Below, piece after piece: positions 9,301 to 11,054 of a stretch of 11,054 nucleotides of DNA (position 1 is its first letter; each line of letters begins with the position of its first letter). Source of the DNA: Phoronis ovalis (lineage: Eukaryota; Phoronida; Phoronidae); NCBI GenBank assembly GCA_028565635.1, contig JAOXYB010056878.1:1-11054 (forward strand), in the 5' to 3' direction. The notes beneath the pieces were generated by a model. The model did no database searches. It saw only the letters and a program-made list of their open reading frames with translations, and had not been told where the DNA came from. Made by a program: the position numbers and the translations under genes.

Positions 9301-10447
9301 AACTTTGTCTGTAAACTCAAGGTTCTGTTCTGTACTTATTTTAAGAAATATATTTGCTAAACTTTGCTTTTATATTTGATTTTTTATCAAGGAGAATTAT
9401 CAATTTTATAAGCACAAAATAAAGATGCACCAGGTTACATAAGTCAGTGCCACAGACAGGTCAGTTTTTGATGAAAAAGAAAGCAACCATTTGAATATAA
9501 CATTACACTCTTGTTGACATTTAACTTCAGTACAGTAACCCCTAATTTCCCAGAAATGATGTCATTTATAGGCTTGACCCAGGTAATAGATGTTTATCTG
9601 CCAGGAGTCAAAACAAGTTACCTGTATACAATTTCATACACAATGAATTGTAACAAGTTTCTACAAACTGTATTTGAATATATTTTGCCTTGTGTTATAA
9701 GTAAGATACCCAACACATTTCCTGGAACACTTACGTGTATCTGAATCTGGACTACCAATAGATTCTTCTAAGAACATATCCTGTGGCTCAACTTTTATTT
9801 CAACTTTTGGTAAAACGAGTCTTTCTTTAGTTGTCGTTGATGATGTCACTGTCCGTGTTGTAGCTAGCACTATTGTTGGTTGTTTTATACAGCACTGTGT
9901 GTTCATTATTAAAGGTTCTGTCTTGATCTGTACAACTGGGGCTGTGGTTACTGTCATCTGGGTACTATCGCATGTGGTAGCTGGGGTCAAGAAAACATCA
10001 GAGTCCATATCTAAAGAAATAACAGTACATGTTTTTGTTGATTCCACTACGAGGTACTTTGTAACTCATAATGAATGCTACAAGTGCTACAATAATGCCT
10101 ATGTAGGCATAAATATTGTTAACACTAGCTATATTGTCCTGACAATATGGTAAATATTTTAAAGTAAAAGAGTTGATTATAGATGCTTTAGTAGATTGTT
10201 AGTTGTGAAAAGTATGGCAAATACTAGCAAATCTGCGAAAGAAGGTATTTATAAAAGCATTCATACCTTCGATCTTGGTCATGGAGCCAGGAGAGCCAGC
10301 ATTAAGACAGAATCCATTGGCCATAGAATAACTGTGTTCGGATTTGATATGGGGAGGGTCAGCGGCTTCAGTCATCATTTTGTCATTGAGAACTGGGTCT
10401 TCAAACAAGCTGTCAAACCAGTTATCTGATTCCATGTTAAAATGTTC
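6083..10447 (-). CDS. CREB3L1/L2: CREB3L1/CREB3L2-like (OASIS/BBF2H7) ER-membrane bZIP transcription factor, 8 exons, 5' end possibly missing
   Basis: Joined minus-strand exons are 10447-10267, 10010-9735, 9135-8951, 8461-8318, 8166-8108, 7871-7709, 7475-7304 and 6390-6083: 1488 nt, 495 codons plus TAG. Numbering from the Met at 10435: acidic N-terminus with HIKSEHSYS (29-37); psi-KxE motifs at K31, K86 and K129; TPPSS and GSDSEG (158-169); ATB region (219-250); basic region with N257, A261, S264 and R265; heptads L275, F282, L289, L296, L303, L310; one membrane helix (about 329-345); RSRVLL (391-396); sequons N451, N475, N488. In the family this is a type II ER protein that moves to the Golgi, is cut by site-1 and site-2 proteases, and releases an N-terminal factor that drives secretory-pathway genes. 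The EHSYS, TPPSS, ATB and RSRxLL motifs place it with CREB3L1/L2, not CREB3, CREB3L3/4 or ATF6. The single invertebrate gene cannot be assigned to either vertebrate copy. Confidence 0.96.
6391..7303 (-). other. Last CREB3L intron (913 bp), contains repeat-like sequence
   Basis: Bounded by GTAAGC and a pyrimidine-rich CCAG. It is the longest intron of the gene in the window. Its middle (about 6548-7023) contains two long minus-strand open frames and many TGACCT words. That openness probably reflects an interspersed repeat, not a gene: neither frame shows a domain I recognise. Confidence 0.8.
6617..6872. repeat. Cluster of TGACCT/TGACCC half-sites in the last CREB3L intron
   Basis: On the plus strand TGACCT starts at 6617, 6669, 6727, 6750, 6790, 6848 and 6856, and TGACCC at 6758 and 6867: nine nuclear-receptor-type half-sites (AGGTCA/GGGTCA on the minus strand) in 256 bp, all in one orientation. 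Two pairs are direct repeats with 2-bp spacing (6750/6758 and 6848/6856) and one has 5-bp spacing (6856/6867). This may be a regulatory element or simply a degenerate repeat family. Confidence 0.7.
7304..7475 (-). CDS. CREB3L1/L2: CREB3L exon g: rest of membrane helix and luminal stalk
   Basis: The acceptor is TTCCACAG (AG at 7477-7476) and the donor is AAATA|GTAAGC (GT at 7303-7302). The 172 nt encode residues 333-389. The hydrophobic run [13 protein letters not shown] completes the single membrane helix and is followed by Thr-Pro. In the family the helix is the site-2-protease substrate, cut after luminal site-1 cleavage. The rest is a polar luminal stalk ending DAYSTPN, just before the site-1 motif. 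The helix is split between two exons, which makes it sensitive to alternative splicing. Confidence 0.94.
7709..7871 (-). CDS. CREB3L1/L2: CREB3L exon f: leucine zipper and first part of the membrane helix
   Basis: The acceptor is TTTTTAG (AG at 7873-7872) and the donor is ATG|GTAAGC (GT at 7708-7707). The 163 nt encode residues 279-332 plus the shared Arg278. Zipper positions F282, L289, L296, L303 and L310 are spaced by seven; Phe at the second heptad is also seen in vertebrate OASIS. A basic, Pro-containing linker ([14 protein letters not shown]) leads to TCLM, the conserved start of the membrane helix. The linker corresponds to the family's TQTGTCLM block. Confidence 0.95.
8108..8166 (-). 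CDS. CREB3L1/L2: CREB3L exon e: core of the bZIP basic region
   Basis: This 59-nt exon has acceptor AATTTCAG (AG at 8168-8167) and donor AAAAG|GTAACT (GT at 8107-8106). It reads [19 protein letters not shown] (259-277). With N257 from the previous exon this completes the NxxxAxxSR signature that reads the CRE/ACGT core. The first leucine of the zipper, L275, is here. It is too short for a standard ORF cut-off and was found by family pattern and splice sites. Skipping it would remove DNA binding and shift the frame, because 59 is not a multiple of three. Confidence 0.95.
8318..8461 (-). CDS. CREB3L1/L2: CREB3L exon d: ATB region and start of bZIP basic region
   Basis: The acceptor is TTTTTAG (AG at 8463-8462) and the donor is AAG|GTAAGT (GT at 8317-8316). 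It is exactly 48 codons (residues 211-258), phase 0 at both ends. It encodes [20 protein letters not shown] and then [17 protein letters not shown]. This 'adjacent to bZIP' (ATB) block of about 30 residues is the hallmark separating the CREB3 family from other bZIP proteins. The basic region begins here and N257, a DNA-contacting Asn, is the penultimate residue. Confidence 0.96.
8462..8950 (-). other. CREB3L intron c-d (489 bp)
   Basis: Begins GTAAGT and ends TTTTTAG. I see no open frame, RNA gene or clear repeat in it. The size and AT content are typical of the other introns here. Confidence 0.9.
8951..9135 (-). CDS. CREB3L1/L2: CREB3L exon c: proline/serine-rich phosphodegron segment
   Basis: The acceptor is TTGCAG (AG at 9137-9136) and the donor is CCA|GTAAGT (GT at 8950-8949). 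The 185 nt encode residues 150-210 plus the shared Gln149. LPPTPPSS (155-162) followed by GSDSEG (164-169) is nearly identical to a block in vertebrate CREB3L1 and CREB3L2. It fits the TPPxS-type degron read by FBXW7, which is reported to control the mammalian proteins. Three Ser-Pro sites (172, 176, 180) follow. It lacks an ATG near its start, so a simple ATG-to-stop search misses it. It was recovered by reading from the splice site in the phase set by exon b. Confidence 0.94.
9136..9734 (-). other. CREB3L intron b-c (599 bp)
   Basis: Begins GTAAGT and ends TTGCAG. A 77-codon plus-strand open frame crosses it and runs into exon b from the wrong side; it lacks any recognisable domain and is treated as chance. 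Nothing else stands out. Confidence 0.85.
9735..10010 (-). CDS. CREB3L1/L2: CREB3L exon b: Ser/Thr-rich regulatory region with two SUMO-type motifs
   Basis: The acceptor is TTTCTTTAG (AG at 10012-10011) and the donor is ACAC|GTAAGT (GT at 9734-9733). The 276 nt encode residues 57-148. The region is low in structure and rich in Thr, Ser and Val. It holds QIKTEP (K86) and [10 protein letters not shown] (K129); the second matches the conserved KxEP block that precedes the phosphodegron in CREB3L1/L2. The psi-KxE pattern suggests SUMO attachment, which is inference. The exon ends in SPDSDT, an acidic Ser-Pro stretch that casein kinase 2 could use. The codon shared with the next exon is CAG. Confidence 0.92.
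10267..10447 (-). CDS. CREB3L1/L2: CREB3L exon a: acidic N-terminus (first exon seen)
   Basis: The 3' splice site is TTTTAG at 10448-10449 and the donor is GAAG|GTATGA (GT at 10266-10265). It encodes an acidic, aromatic stretch ([15 protein letters not shown], residues 5-19) that resembles the activation segment of vertebrate OASIS, followed by HIKSEHSYS, a family signature. The first ATG is at 10435-10433. Four codons before it (EHFN) are open and in frame to the exon edge, and they resemble residues that precede this block in CREB3L1. Translation may therefore start in an exon further right. The exon enters in phase 0 and leaves one nucleotide for the next codon. Confidence 0.9.
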
Positions 10448-11008
10448 CTAAAAAGAAAAATGAAAGAACAGCTATTAAAATCCACTAGCAAAATTACAAA
10501 TCGAGATCCCAGTAAAGAACTAGTTTCTAACAATGCTTGTCTCAAAACTTTATTTCACTATTTTTTTCTCTGTAATGTAAAATTTAATTATCATTTAACA
10601 AGGCAAATAAATAGCAGATAATTAATGGGAAAAACCATAGCAGATGGGTAAATTACTCAGATTTTAATCAGGATGGCTTAAAACAACACTTACAAATGAC
10701 TATCCTGCAAGACAAGTAAGTATTGATAGCGGAATATTTAATATCTCATGAGCAAGATTGAAGGTGCTCGATTATAAAAACCTGTTTTTTTCTGACACAG
10801 ACCTAAATTTAGTGCATTTCTCATTGTCATAGATATCATGTGACAATGTGTAAATATAAATGCAATAATTCCCATTAATAAATATGACTGCGGACCAGGT
10901 TAAAATGATGCAGTCAGAAACTGGGATAGATCTCCACATGAATGGATACACAGTAGTATATATCATAAACTATATTAAATAGGCCGTTCAGACTACCTTT
11001 TTGGAACC
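10448..11008. other. Intronic or 5' flanking DNA of the CREB3L gene, no supported exon
   Basis: Starts with the pyrimidine-rich tract and AG that precede exon a on the minus strand, so this DNA is either intron or upstream of an alternative first exon. The 64-codon minus-strand frame at 10772-10966 is hydrophobic, AT-driven and unlike any CREB3-family N-terminus. No convincing upstream coding exon is visible. Confidence 0.6.
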
Positions 11009-11052
11009 GGTTCGAGCTCGATCTGGATCCATAACCAGATCGACTTGAATCC
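11009..11052. repeat. Imperfect 18-bp inverted repeat at the window edge
   Basis: The left arm is 11009-11026 and the right arm is 11035-11052. The inner 9 bp (TCGATCTGG / CCAGATCGA) pair perfectly around an 8-nt centre, and 13 of 18 positions pair overall. The stretch from 11001 is more GC-rich than its surroundings. This may be the tip of a transposable element that continues past the window, which is unproven. Confidence 0.55.
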
Positions 11053-11054
11053 TG

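Noticed and set aside
9511-9744. 77-codon plus-strand frame
   Set aside because: Crosses intron b-c and runs into exon b antisense; no coding character.
9899-10429. Plus-strand frames of 77-84 codons opposite exons a and b
   Set aside because: They are antisense shadows of the real CREB3L exons.
10772-10966. 64-codon minus-strand frame as an upstream CREB3L exon
   Set aside because: Hydrophobic and aromatic, unlike any CREB3-family N-terminus, and no donor in suitable phase ends it.
1-11054. CRISPR array, tRNA, rRNA or bacterial operon features
   Set aside because: No spaced repeats, cloverleaf or ribosomal sequence was seen, and the spliced bZIP gene shows the DNA is animal.

Overview
The window looks like nuclear DNA of an invertebrate animal, most likely a bivalve or other mollusc. 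It is AT-rich, with short GT-AG introns of 151-913 bp and one clear spliced protein gene. A CGN-triplet microsatellite beside a small inverted repeat, and an intron rich in TGACCT words, resemble interspersed repeats I associate with bivalve genomes. The phylum is an inference; the animal origin is firm.

Right half (6083-10447, minus strand): eight consecutive coding exons of a CREB3-family membrane-bound bZIP transcription factor, orthologous to the vertebrate pair CREB3L1 (OASIS) and CREB3L2 (BBF2H7) and related to insect CrebA. Every junction is GT-AG and every phase matches, giving 495 codons in the window (491 from the first Met) plus a stop. Readable parts are an acidic N-terminus with an EHSYS motif, three psi-KxE SUMO-type sites, a TPPSS/GSDSE phosphodegron-like segment, the ATB region, the bZIP, one membrane helix, an RSRVLL site-1-protease-type site and a luminal tail with three N-glycosylation sequons. 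The first in-window Met may be internal, because the exon is open and in frame up to its 3' splice site; any upstream exon would lie beyond 11054. The likely 3' end is an AATAAA on the minus strand at 5788-5793.

Middle (about 3100-5230): weak signs of a plus-strand unit converging on the CREB3L gene. They are a CCAAT box (reverse) and a perfect CRE (TGACGTCA) at 3390-3414, a lysine-rich 83-codon ORF at 3504-3755, and AATAAA signals at 5205-5217 followed by a GT-rich element. A tiny first-exon-like ORF lies at 3133-3177. I do not recognise either product.

Left part (1-3100): no supported gene. It holds a CGN microsatellite with an adjoining hairpin, a short AGCA repeat, a complex foldback at 2051-2135 and a 23-bp tandem duplication at 2301-2345. 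The far right end (11009-11052) carries an imperfect inverted repeat that may be the edge of a mobile element.

Functionally the one firm gene is the story: an ER-anchored transcription factor that, in its family, is cut by site-1 and site-2 proteases and then activates secretory-pathway genes through CRE-like sites. No wholly new system is convincingly visible. The observations most worth checking are the start of the protein, a possible soluble isoform, the CRE promoter next door and the intronic nuclear-receptor-type half-site cluster.
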